In this document: piece by piece, positions 48,173 to 56,701 of the stretch
Layout of the letters: every line of letters begins with the position of its first letter
Numbering within the stretch: position 1 is the first letter of the stretch
Assembly (NCBI GenBank): GCA_022510425.1
Contig: JAFLTO010000002.1
Coordinates: 205,056 to 269,055, forward strand
Direction: 5' to 3'
Source of the DNA: Muribaculaceae bacterium
Lineage (GTDB): Bacteria > Bacteroidota > Bacteroidia > Bacteroidales > Muribaculaceae
Length of the DNA: 64,000 nucleotides
Translations under genes and position numbers: made by a program
The notes under the pieces: generated by a model
What the model was told of the DNA's origin: nothing
Databases searched by the model: none
The model's input: the letters and a program-made list of their open reading frames with translations, nothing else

Positions 48173-49648
48173 ATGACTTATTCTCAATTTGGACATATGA
48201 TTCCCGAGATGATTATTCTCGGTATATTCATCCTTGTGTTTCTTTTCGACACATTCTCATCTGAGAAAGGCAAGAAAATTCTAACACCTTTCACAACAAT
48301 TCTCTTTGGTCTGGGCACAATTGCTATTTGGGTAACACCTGCTTCCGGAGAATTTGTATTTGGTGGCATGTATATAAACGACACAGCGACAAACGCTATA
48401 AAGGCAATTCTTAATATTGGTGTATTTATCGTTTTCCTTCAAGCTGCAGAATGGCTGAATAGCGAAGAGACCGTTATTAGAAAAGGTGAATTCTATGAAT
48501 TAATTCTTGTGACTGTTTTCGGTATGTACCTGATGGTGTCTGCCCGTCACTTCCTTTTATTCCTTATCGGGCTTGAATCAGCTTCTCTTCCTCTGGCTGC
48601 GCTTGTGGCATTCAATAAACAAAGATTGGAGAGCAACGAAGCCGCCATAAAATATATCATGACAGCGGTGTTCTCTTCTGCGGTTCTTTTGGTTGGTCTT
48701 TCATTTGTCTATGCGTTTTCAGGCGGCTCTCTTTATTTTAACGATCTCGCCATTACAATAAGTCAAGGCGAAATGAGTGGACTGCTGCTGGTGGCTCTTG
48801 CTTTCATGATTGCTGGAATAGGTTTCAAACTATCTCTCGTGCCGTTCCATCTTTGGACCGCCGACGTTTATCAAGGAGCGCCAACTGCTGTCACAAGTTT
48901 CCTTTCCGTAGTGTCTAAAGGAGCTGCAGCGTTCGCATTCTTTATCATATTCACCCAATGTTTCGGTGCGGTTTATGCCGACGCTTGGGAATGGATGATG
49001 TATGCTGTGATTATTCTCACAATCACAATTGGTAACCTATTTGCGATACGTCAGAAGAACATGAAACGGTTCATGGCTTTCTCTTCAATCTCACAGGCCG
49101 GTTATATTATGCTCGGTGTCATGGCTGGAGAAGCTCTGGGGTTGTCAGCTTTGATTTTCTATGTTTTCGTTTATGTAGTTAGTAACCTTGGTGCCTTCCT
49201 CGTTATCAACACTATCGAGGAAAACACCGGCTATCTTTCTATGGACGATTACAACGGACTCCACAAGAGCAACCCTTGGTTATCTTTTGCGATGACTTTG
49301 GCAATGTTCTCTCTCGCCGGTATTCCTCCGTTCGCCGGATTTTTCAGTAAGATACTAATCTTCACTTCTGTTACTTCTACCAATTCTTGGGCATTGTATA
49401 TGCTCGTTTTGGTTGCTTTGATAAATACTATCATATCTCTCTACTACTATCTACTAGTTGTGAAGGCTATGTGGATCAGTCCTGAAGAGCCTAAGGTTGG
49501 AGCTATTAAAACTTTCCGTTGCGAGAAAGTAGGGTTATGGCTTTGTGTTGCCGGTATCGTATTCTTCGGTCTTGTACCATACATCTATCAATACTGTTAT
49601 GATGCTGTAGTAAATTCGATGAAACTACTCGCCACAATTATTCCATAA
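48173..49648 (+). CDS. nuoN: NADH-quinone oxidoreductase subunit N
   Basis: Third antiporter-type subunit, 491 aa, with 14 TM helices. The GLESASLPLAALVAF (TM5 Glu), VPFHLWTADVYQGAPTAVTSFLSVVSKGAA and FSSISQAGYIMLGVMAG motifs identify NuoN. It is the last gene of the block; a terminator follows within 110 bp. No nuoE, nuoF or nuoG is present anywhere in the block. Confidence 0.97.
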   Translation: MTYSQFGHMIPEMIILGIFILVFLFDTFSSEKGKKILTPFTTILFGLGTIAIWVTPASGEFVFGGMYINDTATNAIKAILNIGVFIVFLQAAEWLNSEETVIRKGEFYELILVTVFGMYLMVSARHFLLFLIGLESASLPLAALVAFNKQRLESNEAAIKYIMTAVFSSAVLLVGLSFVYAFSGGSLYFNDLAITISQGEMSGLLLVALAFMIAGIGFKLSLVPFHLWTADVYQGAPTAVTSFLSVVSKGAAAFAFFIIFTQCFGAVYADAWEWMMYAVIILTITIGNLFAIRQKNMKRFMAFSSISQAGYIMLGVMAGEALGLSALIFYVFVYVVSNLGAFLVINTIEENTGYLSMDDYNGLHKSNPWLSFAMTLAMFSLAGIPPFAGFFSKILIFTSVTSTNSWALYMLVLVALINTIISLYYYLLVVKAMWISPEEPKVGAIKTFRCEKVGLWLCVAGIVFFGLVPYIYQYCYDAVVNSMKLLATIIP

Positions 49649-49711
49649 TCTATATCCCTAATTTTTTCGAACTACTATTTCCACATAATAGATTCCACTT
49701 TTTATATATTC

Positions 49712-49755
49712 AAAAGCCAGGGACTTCCTTCAGGATTTCCCTGGTTTTATTTTTC
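49712..49755 (+). terminator. Intrinsic terminator after nuoN
   Basis: CCAGGGA (49717-49723) pairs with TCCCTGG (49738-49744) around a 14-nt loop; flanking A and T runs extend the stem, and TTTTATTTTT follows. It ends the long nuo/atp transcription unit. Confidence 0.8.
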
Positions 49756-49768
49756 CGATTCTTTTATT

Positions 49769-49776
49769 TACCTTTG
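49769..49776 (+). promoter_or_regulatory. Promoter -7 element (TACCTTTG)
   Basis: TACCTTTG matches TAnnTTTG, 26 bp before the next start codon at 49803 and just after the nuoN terminator. Confidence 0.6.
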
Positions 49777-49802
49777 TAATTCTTAAAAGTATAATTATCT
49801 CT

Positions 49803-51035
49803 ATGAAAACCACTTATAATATAATTCTAATTTTACTATTATATGTCTTACTTCCTCAATCTTCATTGGCCGCTGATAGCGTCATTGAAGTCTCGGGTAC
49901 AGTTAAGAATACAAAAAATAAGAAAGTGATTGGTAACGTCAGTGTTTCTGTTCCCGGTACGAATATCGGTACAGTAACTAATACAGATGGTTTTTTTACA
50001 TTGAAAATACCGACCAAAGACACTACAAAAGGACTTAAAGTAGAACAAATCGGATTTCAAAGCCAATACGTAAATCTACAAGAAATTTCTAATCCCCTGA
50101 CAATACTTCTCGAACCTTCAGGCAAAGTATTAAAGGAAGTACTTGTACTCGGTGGCGATCCTAAGGAAATTGTAACATTGGCTCTAAAGAAAATTCCTGA
50201 CAATTATTCCGATCATGACAATCTTTTCTCCGGTTTCTATAGAGAAACAATACAGAAAGGGAACCGCTTTATTAATATCTCCGAAGCTATCGTTGACGTT
50301 CTGAAAAAACCATACAAATACCGCGATAGTCGTGGTGAGAAAGTGAGTATCAATAAAGGAAGAAGCCTGGTTAGCCCTAAATCATCCGACACTTTAGCGG
50401 TTAAACTTATGGGTGGTCCTTATATGCCAATTATGCTTGATGCCGTAAAAAATGGAGACCATCTTTTTACTATCGATGAAATCGATAATTTTGATTTCAA
50501 AATGGAAAACGGGGTGATGATTGATAATAAAATGCACTATGTTATCAGTTTTAAACCCAAGGTTTCTTTTTCCTATCCTCTCAATAGTGGAGTATTATAT
50601 ATTGACGGTGACAATCTTACCATTAGCCGTGCGGAATTCGAACTGGATATGAAAGACAAAAACAAGGTGACTCGTTCTATTCTTCAGAAAAAACCACTGG
50701 GACTTAATTTCAAACCTATAGAAGTATCGGGAACTGTTACCTATAAAACTGTTGACGGGAAATCCTACATTAATTATATTAACTCCAAGATGAGGTTTAA
50801 ATGTGATTGGAAAAAACGTCTATTCTCTTCCACCTATACCTCAAATGCTGAAATGGTGATGGTGGACAGGGAAGATTCTCCCGATAAGCACCTGAAATTC
50901 AACGAAACTTTCGGTAAAAGGAAAATATTCTCTGACTTCGTGGAAAATTATTGGGACGAAGATTTTTGGAAAGACTACAATATTATAGAACCTACGGAAT
51001 CCCTTGAGAAAGCTGTAGAAAAATTAAAAAAATAA
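49803..51035 (+). CDS. CarboxypepD_reg-like domain envelope protein of unknown function
   Basis: This 410-aa exported protein (signal peptide to about LPQSSLAA, residue 24) begins with a carboxypeptidase regulatory-like beta-sandwich (28-110: VSGTVKNTKNKKVIGNVSVSVPG, GTVTNTDGFFTLKIP), as at the N-termini of SusC proteins, but no plug or barrel follows. The rest (about 115-400) is beta-rich (FSGFYRETIQKGNRFINISEAIVDV, YVISFKPKVSFSYPLNSGVLYIDGDNLTI), similar to families related to DUF5686. The function is not known. It is monocistronic by its own promoter. Confidence 0.75.
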   Translation: MKTTYNIILILLLYVLLPQSSLAADSVIEVSGTVKNTKNKKVIGNVSVSVPGTNIGTVTNTDGFFTLKIPTKDTTKGLKVEQIGFQSQYVNLQEISNPLTILLEPSGKVLKEVLVLGGDPKEIVTLALKKIPDNYSDHDNLFSGFYRETIQKGNRFINISEAIVDVLKKPYKYRDSRGEKVSINKGRSLVSPKSSDTLAVKLMGGPYMPIMLDAVKNGDHLFTIDEIDNFDFKMENGVMIDNKMHYVISFKPKVSFSYPLNSGVLYIDGDNLTISRAEFELDMKDKNKVTRSILQKKPLGLNFKPIEVSGTVTYKTVDGKSYINYINSKMRFKCDWKKRLFSSTYTSNAEMVMVDREDSPDKHLKFNETFGKRKIFSDFVENYWDEDFWKDYNIIEPTESLEKAVEKLKK

Positions 51036-51128
51036 GTTAAGATTTCTTTTGAACTAATAGGAAATCGGTTTGTTATAATAACAGAAACCGGTAATAACAC
51101 CGGCTAATGTTATTAAAACAACAAGATT

Positions 51129-51422
51129 ATGAATTACAATGAAATCATCAACAGCAACAAAGTAGTTTTAGTAGAATTTTTTGCATCTTGGTGTCCTCAC
51201 TGCCAAAGAATGATGCCTGTTGTTGCTGAAGTGAAAGAAAAACTTGGAGACAGGGCTTCCGTTTATCAGTTTGATGTCGATAAATATCAGACTCTTACTG
51301 AAGAAAACGATGTAGAATCATATCCTACTTTCATCGTTTACAAAGACGGTAAAGAAGTTTGGCGTTCAGCTGGTGAAATGCCGGGTGATGAACTTTACCG
51401 GGAAGTTGCTCGTTTCTTCTAA
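51129..51422 (+). CDS. Thioredoxin-like protein with CPHC active site
   Basis: This 97-aa cytosolic thioredoxin fold has active site WCPHC (LVEFFASWCPHCQRMMPVV) instead of WCGPC, and the cis-Pro region VESYPTFIVYKDGKEV. CPHC is the DsbA-type dipeptide, expected to raise the redox potential, but there is no signal peptide, so a cytoplasmic reductase is most likely. The 93-bp upstream gap holds overlapping inverted repeats (GGTTTGTTAT/ATAACAGAAACC, 51068-51089; AATAACA/TGTTATT). Confidence 0.9.
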   Translation: MNYNEIINSNKVVLVEFFASWCPHCQRMMPVVAEVKEKLGDRASVYQFDVDKYQTLTEENDVESYPTFIVYKDGKEVWRSAGEMPGDELYREVARFF

Positions 51423-51520
51423 AAAACCCCTGTTCATATCCGATTATCCGGAATATAGGGATTTAGTATTATAAAAGACACGTAACTTTAATGCAATAAT
51501 ATCTTTATCAACTGTTTCAA

Positions 51521-51556
51521 GAAAAGGGATGAGAAATCACCCCTTTTCTTTTTTCT
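51521..51556. terminator. Terminator between thioredoxin and bcp
   Basis: GAAAAGGG (51521-51528) pairs with CCCTTTTC (51541-51548). Inside, TGA/TCA closes a GAAA tetraloop. TTTTTTC follows on the plus strand, ending the thioredoxin transcript. An A-rich tract on the other side may let it also act on the converging lepA-bcp transcript. Confidence 0.75.
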
Positions 51557-51612
51557 AAAAAATCTTACCCAAAAGTTATCATGTTTTTAGACAACCGGAA
51601 TTTTATAGCATA

Positions 51613-52089
51613 TCAAGCCGGATTGAGGGAACCTCTTCCCTCAAGAAGCTTGAAAAGTTGATCAGCAGCTGTTTTGGTCTCTACCTTTTTGATAACATCT
51701 GTCACCTCTCCGTTGTGGTTACAAACAAATGTAGTACGTACAATGCCCATATACTCCTTTCCACACATCTTCTTTAGTTGCCAGACTCCCGCTAATTCAC
51801 AAATCTTTAAGTCTGTATCTGCTACTAATGGAAAAGGAAGATTCTGTTTCTCGGCAAATTTCTTGTGACTTTCTACGCTTCCATTATTAACTCCTATAAT
51901 CTGATAGCCCATCTTGAGGAAAGTATCATAATTGTCGCGTAAACTGATAGCTTCCGCCGTACACCCGGAAGTTGCATCCTTTGGATAGAAATATATAATA
52001 AATTTCATTCCGGGATAATCACTTAGTTTTATTTCTTTGCCGTCAATACCCGGACCGAGCACATCCGGAAATTTGTCTCCGATATTCAT
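51613..52089 (-). CDS. bcp: Peroxiredoxin (Bcp/PrxQ type), resolving Cys not at the usual place
   Basis: Thiol peroxidase of 158 aa. The peroxidatic Cys is in FYPKDATSGCTAEAISLRD. In most Bcp proteins a resolving Cys sits five residues later (CxxxxC), but here that position is Ile. Other cysteines exist (ICELAGV, KKMCGKEY, FVCNHNG) and one might resolve, or the enzyme could be 1-Cys. It lies 17 bp downstream of lepA on the same strand, so it is probably cotranscribed. Confidence 0.93.
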   Translation of the reverse strand: MNIGDKFPDVLGPGIDGKEIKLSDYPGMKFIIYFYPKDATSGCTAEAISLRDNYDTFLKMGYQIIGVNNGSVESHKKFAEKQNLPFPLVADTDLKICELAGVWQLKKMCGKEYMGIVRTTFVCNHNGEVTDVIKKVETKTAADQLFKLLEGRGSLNPA

Positions 52090-52106
52090 ATGGTTGAAAG
52101 TTAATT

Positions 52107-53894
52107 TTAATCAAGTTTGAGCACAGCGAGGAAAGCCTTCTGGGGCACTTCCACTGTGCCTATCTGTTTCATACGTTTCTTACCCTCCTTCTGTTTTTCG
52201 AGGAGCTTACGTTTACGTGTAATGTCACCACCATAACACTTGGCGGTTACATCTTTTCTAACCTGTCTTACTGTCTCGCGTGCTATAATCTTAGCTCCGA
52301 TAGCTGCCTGAATGGCTATATCGAACTGTTGACGCGGTATTAGTTCTTTAAGTTTCTCACACATTCTCCTGCCAAATTTCACAGCATTATCAGCATGAGT
52401 GAGGGTGGAGAGTGCGTCTACACTTTCTCCATTTAACAGTATGTCAAGTTTAACAAGTTTTGAGTCTCTGAAATCACTTAGGTGATAATCAAATGAAGCA
52501 TATCCCTTTGAAATGCTCTTCAACTTGTCATAAAAATCAATAACAATCTCTCCGAGAGGCATATCGAATGTGATTTCCATTCTATTTCCGGAGATATACT
52601 CCTGTTTCACCAGTTCTCCCCTCTTACTGAGACAAAGAGTCATGATCGGACCAATATAATCAGTCTGTGTTATAATTGTTGCCCGGATGTAAGGCTCCTC
52701 TATATGATCTATAAGATTTAGTTCCGGAAGTCCTGAGGGATTATGCACCTCAGTCTCGTTTCCTTTCTTGTCATATACTTTATAAGAAACATTAGGCACG
52801 GTTGTTATCACATCCATATCGAATTCACGTCCTAATCTTTCCTGGATTATTTCCATATGAAGAAGGCCAAGAAATCCGCAACGGAAACCAAATCCAAGAG
52901 CCGCCGAAGATTCCGGCTGGAAGGTTAGAGAAGCATCATTAAGCTGCAATTTTTCCAAAGAGGCCCTTAGATTTTCAAAATCTTCAGCATCTATTGGATA
53001 TACACCGGCAAACACCATCGGCTTAACCTCTTCAAATCCTTCTATAGGTTGGGAGCATGGGTTCGCAACAGATGTAATCGTATCTCCCACTTTAACCTCC
53101 TTGGAGGTCTTGATACCGGAAATAATATAACCCACATTCCCTGCTGAAAGCTCCTTCCTCGGCTCCATGTTAAGTTTAAGAATCCCAATCTCGTCGGCAT
53201 GATACTCCTTATCGTTAGAAAAGAATTTCACTAATTCTCCCGTATGGATTGTTCCGTTCTCTATCTTGAAATAAGCTATAATTCCTCGGAAAGGATTGAA
53301 AACCGAGTCAAACACCAAAGCTTGAAGCGGTGCGTTTGGATCTCCCTTCGGAGCAGGAATTCTCTCCACGATTGCCTTGAGAATTTCATCTACTCCCATA
53401 CCGGTTTTGCCACTGGCTCTTATAATTTCATCTCTATCGCAACCCAAGAGATCTACTATCTGATCTTCTACCTCTTCCGGTTTGGCGCTTTCAAGGTCAC
53501 ATTTGTTTATAACAGGTATAATTTCAAGATCGTTATCAATAGCCATGTAAAGATTGGAGATTGTCTGGGCTTGTATACCCTGGGAAGCGTCCACGATAAG
53601 CAAAGCTCCTTCACAAGCAGCAATGGAACGCGACACCTCGTAAGAAAAGTCAACGTGTCCCGGGGTGTCAATCAGATTAAGCACATATTTCTCGCCATCA
53701 AGTTCATAGTCCATTTGGATAGCATGGCTCTTGATTGTGATTCCCCTCTCCTTTTCAAGCTCCATATCGTCCAGCACCTGGTCTTCCATATCTTTTCCCG
53801 TCACAGTGTTGGTTCTTTCCAAAAGTCTGTCGGCCAAAGTAGACTTCCCATGGTCGATATGAGCTATAATACAAAAATTCCTTATATTTTTCAT
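52107..53894 (-). CDS. lepA: Elongation factor 4 (LepA)
   Basis: Ribosome-bound GTPase involved in translation initiation or back-translocation. G motifs are [17 protein letters not shown] and NKCD. EF-G-like domains follow, then the LepA-specific C-terminal domain with [26 protein letters not shown] use ATG 53894 ([16 protein letters not shown]), which matches the family, giving 595 aa; ATG 53900 adds two residues. It heads a lepA-bcp operon. Confidence 0.97.
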   Translation of the reverse strand: MKNIRNFCIIAHIDHGKSTLADRLLERTNTVTGKDMEDQVLDDMELEKERGITIKSHAIQMDYELDGEKYVLNLIDTPGHVDFSYEVSRSIAACEGALLIVDASQGIQAQTISNLYMAIDNDLEIIPVINKCDLESAKPEEVEDQIVDLLGCDRDEIIRASGKTGMGVDEILKAIVERIPAPKGDPNAPLQALVFDSVFNPFRGIIAYFKIENGTIHTGELVKFFSNDKEYHADEIGILKLNMEPRKELSAGNVGYIISGIKTSKEVKVGDTITSVANPCSQPIEGFEEVKPMVFAGVYPIDAEDFENLRASLEKLQLNDASLTFQPESSAALGFGFRCGFLGLLHMEIIQERLGREFDMDVITTVPNVSYKVYDKKGNETEVHNPSGLPELNLIDHIEEPYIRATIITQTDYIGPIMTLCLSKRGELVKQEYISGNRMEITFDMPLGEIVIDFYDKLKSISKGYASFDYHLSDFRDSKLVKLDILLNGESVDALSTLTHADNAVKFGRRMCEKLKELIPRQQFDIAIQAAIGAKIIARETVRQVRKDVTAKCYGGDITRKRKLLEKQKEGKKRMKQIGTVEVPQKAFLAVLKLD

Positions 53895-53913
53895 TCGCAT
53901 TCTTATTCTATTG

Positions 53914-53921
53914 CAAAGATA
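53914..53921 (-). promoter_or_regulatory. Promoter -7 element of lepA (TATCTTTG)
   Basis: On the minus strand TATCTTTG matches TAnnTTTG about 20 bp before the lepA start, with TTTG 22 bp upstream on the same strand as a possible -33. Confidence 0.65.
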
Positions 53922-54000
53922 ACTAATTTTACCCTAAAAGTGCCAAACGTGACATACGCTTGCCTTTCTTATCCAATCCAATTTATTATAATACAAAAAA

Positions 54001-54136
54001 TACACCAATCCCAAAGTTTTTATATAGGCAAATTTACACCAATCCCAAACTTTTTACATAGGCAAATTTACACCAATCCCAAACTTTTTATACCTCACAT
54101 TTTACACCAATCCAAGGATTTTTAGATTTACCGCAA
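54001..54136. repeat. 34-bp tandem repeat, about 3.5 copies
   Basis: Units begin with TACACCAATCC at 54001, 54035, 54069 and 54103, an exact 34-bp period. Copies 1 and 2 differ at two or three positions (both continue CCAAA-TTTTTA and end TAGGCAAATT), copy 3 diverges in its last third, and copy 4 is degenerate after 11 bases. There are no unique spacers, so this is a tandem repeat and not a CRISPR. It lies between the divergent lepA and padR promoters. Confidence 0.85.
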
Positions 54137-54151
54137 AAATAATACTAAAAA

Positions 54152-54186
54152 AAATTTAGTACTATGTATTGCATAGTACTAAATTT
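54152..54186. promoter_or_regulatory. Perfect 15-bp-arm palindrome over the padR promoter (probable PadR operator)
   Basis: AAATTTAGTACTATG (54152-54166) and its exact reverse complement (54172-54186) flank TATTG. The TTG of the centre is 20 bp before the -7 element and so is the probable -33. A dimer bound here would block RNA polymerase. PadR proteins bind such palindromes (often with ATGT...ACAT cores) at their own promoters, so autorepression of the efflux operon is the simplest reading. Confidence 0.75.
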
Positions 54187-54191
54187 ATTTA

Positions 54192-54199
54192 TACCTTTG
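54192..54199 (+). promoter_or_regulatory. Promoter -7 element of the padR operon (TACCTTTG)
   Basis: TACCTTTG matches TAnnTTTG with TTG at 54169-54171, spacing 20 bp. The start codon lies about 98 bp downstream after a G-poor leader (AACTCAAAACTCTCAACTC). The 402-bp stretch between lepA and padR holds two promoters, a tandem repeat and a palindrome but no gene. Confidence 0.75.
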
Positions 54200-54296
54200 C
54201 ATCGAGAAATTACAAATTTAAATCGGTTGCAATAGCTTCCAATAGAAACATCAGATTCTAAAGATTAACTCAAAACTCTCAACTCATAACTACTAA

Positions 54297-54644
54297 ATGA
54301 CAGAAGACACAAATATAAAATCCCAAATGCGTAAAGGTATACTTGAATATTGTGTGCTTTTACTTTTAAATCGTGAAAAGGCTTATCCTTCCGATATTAT
54401 CAATCGTCTGAGCGAAGCCTCTTTGATTGTAGTGGAAGGAACTCTATACACTTTGCTTAATCGACTAAGGAAAGAAGGTAAACTAAATTATGAGTGGCAG
54501 GAAAGCACTATGGGGCCTCCCCGTAAATATTATTTTATAACTCCCATAGGAGAAAAGACTCTTAAAGAGATGTCTAAAGCTTGGGATGAGATAGTAGATA
54601 ATGTAAACCACTTTCGAAATCTAACAAATACTTCTGAAAAATGA
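54297..54644 (+). CDS. PadR family transcriptional regulator
   Basis: This 115-aa winged-helix protein has QMRKGILEYCVLLLLNREKAYPSDI (helices 1-2), the recognition helix region VVEGTLYTLLNRLRKEGKL, and a wing GPPRKYYFITPIGEKTL, all typical of PadR, plus a short C-terminal helix for dimerisation. It probably senses a drug or membrane stress and represses the following efflux operon from the palindrome in its promoter. Its stop overlaps the next ATG by 4 bp. Confidence 0.92.
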   Translation: MTEDTNIKSQMRKGILEYCVLLLLNREKAYPSDIINRLSEASLIVVEGTLYTLLNRLRKEGKLNYEWQESTMGPPRKYYFITPIGEKTLKEMSKAWDEIVDNVNHFRNLTNTSEK

Positions 54645-55990
54645 AACCCACTATAAACATAAACCTGGCCGGATATCCTTTCACTATCGACGATGATGCC
54701 TATCGAATGTTAAAAGATTATCTTGACACCATTCGCTATGCTTTCGATACACAGGAGGATACAGAAGATCTTGCTACAGATATTGAAAGCCGAATTGCAG
54801 AAATACTTTTGGAAAAGAATGGTGGAAACACACGTATCGTAACCATCGATGAAATTTCCAAAGTGATTGAAAGAATCGGTAAACCTTCGGATTTCATAGA
54901 AATTGAAGAAACTATAAATAATAAAGAGGGTAAATCCACAGAGGAGGTTAAATTAAAAGAGGAAAGGCTTTCTCCTCCTCCTTATGAACCCAACAGGAAT
55001 TTTAACGGTCCTTTTAGAAAGAAACTATATCGTGACCCTCAGAATTCAATGCTTGGAGGAGTTTGTGCCGGTTTGTCATATTACCTGAATATTGACGTGA
55101 CGATAGTAAGGTTATTGACTGTCATATTATTCTTTCTTTCGGCAACAACCGTGGGTATAGCTTATGTAGTATTATGGATTGTGGTGCCTGAAGCAGTGAC
55201 TCCTCTTCAAAAGATGCAGATGTTGGGACTGGAACCTACCATGGAAAATATAGGGAAGAACGTCACGGAAAATCATCTCCAGGAAGATAATAAGCCCGAA
55301 GGAAATGAAACGCAAAGTGGATTCCAAAAATTTCTTTCATCAGCATTATCTATTTTTGTGAAATGCCTCATCTTTATAGGACTTTTAATTGGACTTCCAC
55401 TCTTGATTGCTGTTGGTGCTGCTATTTTAGGATGTATAATTGCCATATTTGTGATTTCCATAGGAATTGTAGGTGGTGGAATGTTTGATTCTGTCAATGA
55501 AGGTTTAATGGTGTTGTATATACTGCTGGCAGTTATAGGGGGTGCCATAACGCTTGGAATACCTTTATGGCTCCTTATAAGGATGGCTTTCAAAAAAGAC
55601 AACAAAAATATAAATCCTAATAACCGCAGGTCTATTCTTATAATCTGGTTGATTGGAATTGCTCTTTCTGCTGTTTTCTCAGTTAAAGCCGTTAAGAAAG
55701 GCAGATCATTAGATCGTGGGAAATGGGATATCAATATCGAAAATCTTCAAATGTTAAATGATTTAGACAGTGAAGAGATAGAGGAAATCAAAATCAATAA
55801 CGGAGAAATCATAGTAAAAACGGATGAAGGTGTGAAATACAAAATCAACAAAGGAATCGTGGATGTTGAAGTAGATGTGAAAAATCCATCTTCTGATCAC
55901 AAAGATAATGAGAAGGCAACCGAAGATTCTATAATCGTAATTGATAATAGAAGTGAAATCATTGAGGCAATAAAGGATTCAATAAATTAA
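54641..55990 (+). CDS. PspC-domain membrane protein
   Basis: This 449-aa protein has an N-terminal cytosolic part (1-100; NLAGYPFTIDDDAYRML, helical), a PspC domain (about 125-190; KLYRDPQNSMLGGVCAGLSYYLNIDVTIVRLL, then VVLWIVVPEA), several TM helices (about 235-345) and a C-terminal acidic beta segment (IEEIKINNGEIIVKTDEGVKYKI). PspC proteins sense or stabilise the inner membrane under stress. Coupling to PadR and an ABC exporter suggests envelope-stress efflux. No catalytic motif is visible. Confidence 0.87.
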   Translation: MKPTININLAGYPFTIDDDAYRMLKDYLDTIRYAFDTQEDTEDLATDIESRIAEILLEKNGGNTRIVTIDEISKVIERIGKPSDFIEIEETINNKEGKSTEEVKLKEERLSPPPYEPNRNFNGPFRKKLYRDPQNSMLGGVCAGLSYYLNIDVTIVRLLTVILFFLSATTVGIAYVVLWIVVPEAVTPLQKMQMLGLEPTMENIGKNVTENHLQEDNKPEGNETQSGFQKFLSSALSIFVKCLIFIGLLIGLPLLIAVGAAILGCIIAIFVISIGIVGGGMFDSVNEGLMVLYILLAVIGGAITLGIPLWLLIRMAFKKDNKNINPNNRRSILIIWLIGIALSAVFSVKAVKKGRSLDRGKWDINIENLQMLNDLDSEEIEEIKINNGEIIVKTDEGVKYKINKGIVDVEVDVKNPSSDHKDNEKATEDSIIVIDNRSEIIEAIKDSIN

Positions 55991-55996
55991 GGATTT

Positions 55997-56701
55997 ATGA
56001 TTATTGATCTAAAAGATGTCAACAAGACCTATCCCGGTGCAGTTCCTCTTCATGTGTTGAAAGGAATTAACCTCGGAATTGAACAAGGGGAACTTGTATC
56101 TATTATGGGAGCTTCCGGTTCCGGTAAGTCAACTCTTTTGAATATTCTCGGAATCCTCGACAATTATGATACAGGGGAATATAGACTTGACAATGTTTTG
56201 ATAAAAGATCTGTCCGAAAATCATGCCGCGGAACTTCGAAATAAAATGATAGGTTTTGTTTTCCAGTCGTTTAATCTTATCAGTTATAAGAATGCTCTTG
56301 AGAATGTGGCTCTTCCTCTTTTTTATCAAGGGGTGTCGCGTAAGAAAAGAAATCAGATGGCAATGGAGCAGCTTGAAAGAATGGGACTTGCAGACCGTTC
56401 GCATCATCTTCCCGGAGAACTCTCGGGAGGACAGAAACAAAGGGTGGCTATAGCAAGGGCTCTTATCACCAATCCAAAACTTATACTTGCTGATGAACCC
56501 ACTGGTGCTCTGGATTCAAAGACCTCTAAAGAAGTGATGCAAGTTTTTCGTGACCTCAATAAAGAAGGCATGACAATCGTCATTGTGACTCATGACCCTG
56601 AAGTGGCAAAAGCCACTGACAGGATGATAAAGATAGAAGACGGCCTTATCGTGCCTGAAAAAACAAAAATCATAACATCTTTCGACAATAAAAATGTTTG
56701 A
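55997..56701 (+). CDS. ABC transporter ATP-binding protein (MacB/LolD type)
   Basis: This 234-aa ATPase has Walker A GASGSGKST (about 36-44), the Q-loop FVFQSFNLI, signature LSGGQKQRVAIARAL, Walker B LILADEPTGALDSKT and H-loop VTHD. The GALDSKT and SFNLI variants place it in the MacB/LolD/FtsE group, which serves FtsX-type permeases. It overlaps the first permease gene by 8 bp. Confidence 0.95.
   Translation: MIIDLKDVNKTYPGAVPLHVLKGINLGIEQGELVSIMGASGSGKSTLLNILGILDNYDTGEYRLDNVLIKDLSENHAAELRNKMIGFVFQSFNLISYKNALENVALPLFYQGVSRKKRNQMAMEQLERMGLADRSHHLPGELSGGQKQRVAIARALITNPKLILADEPTGALDSKTSKEVMQVFRDLNKEGMTIVIVTHDPEVAKATDRMIKIEDGLIVPEKTKIITSFDNKNV

Noticed and set aside
51068..51089. TTTGTTATAAT sequence before the thioredoxin gene resembling the PUL regulator box
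   Set aside because: No second box at 21 bp and no -7 element at 26 bp. The match is AT-rich and within a separate inverted repeat, so it is probably chance.
54001..54136. Possible CRISPR array (regular 34-bp period)
   Set aside because: The whole unit repeats without unique spacers, only about 3.5 copies exist, and no cas gene is nearby. It is a tandem repeat.
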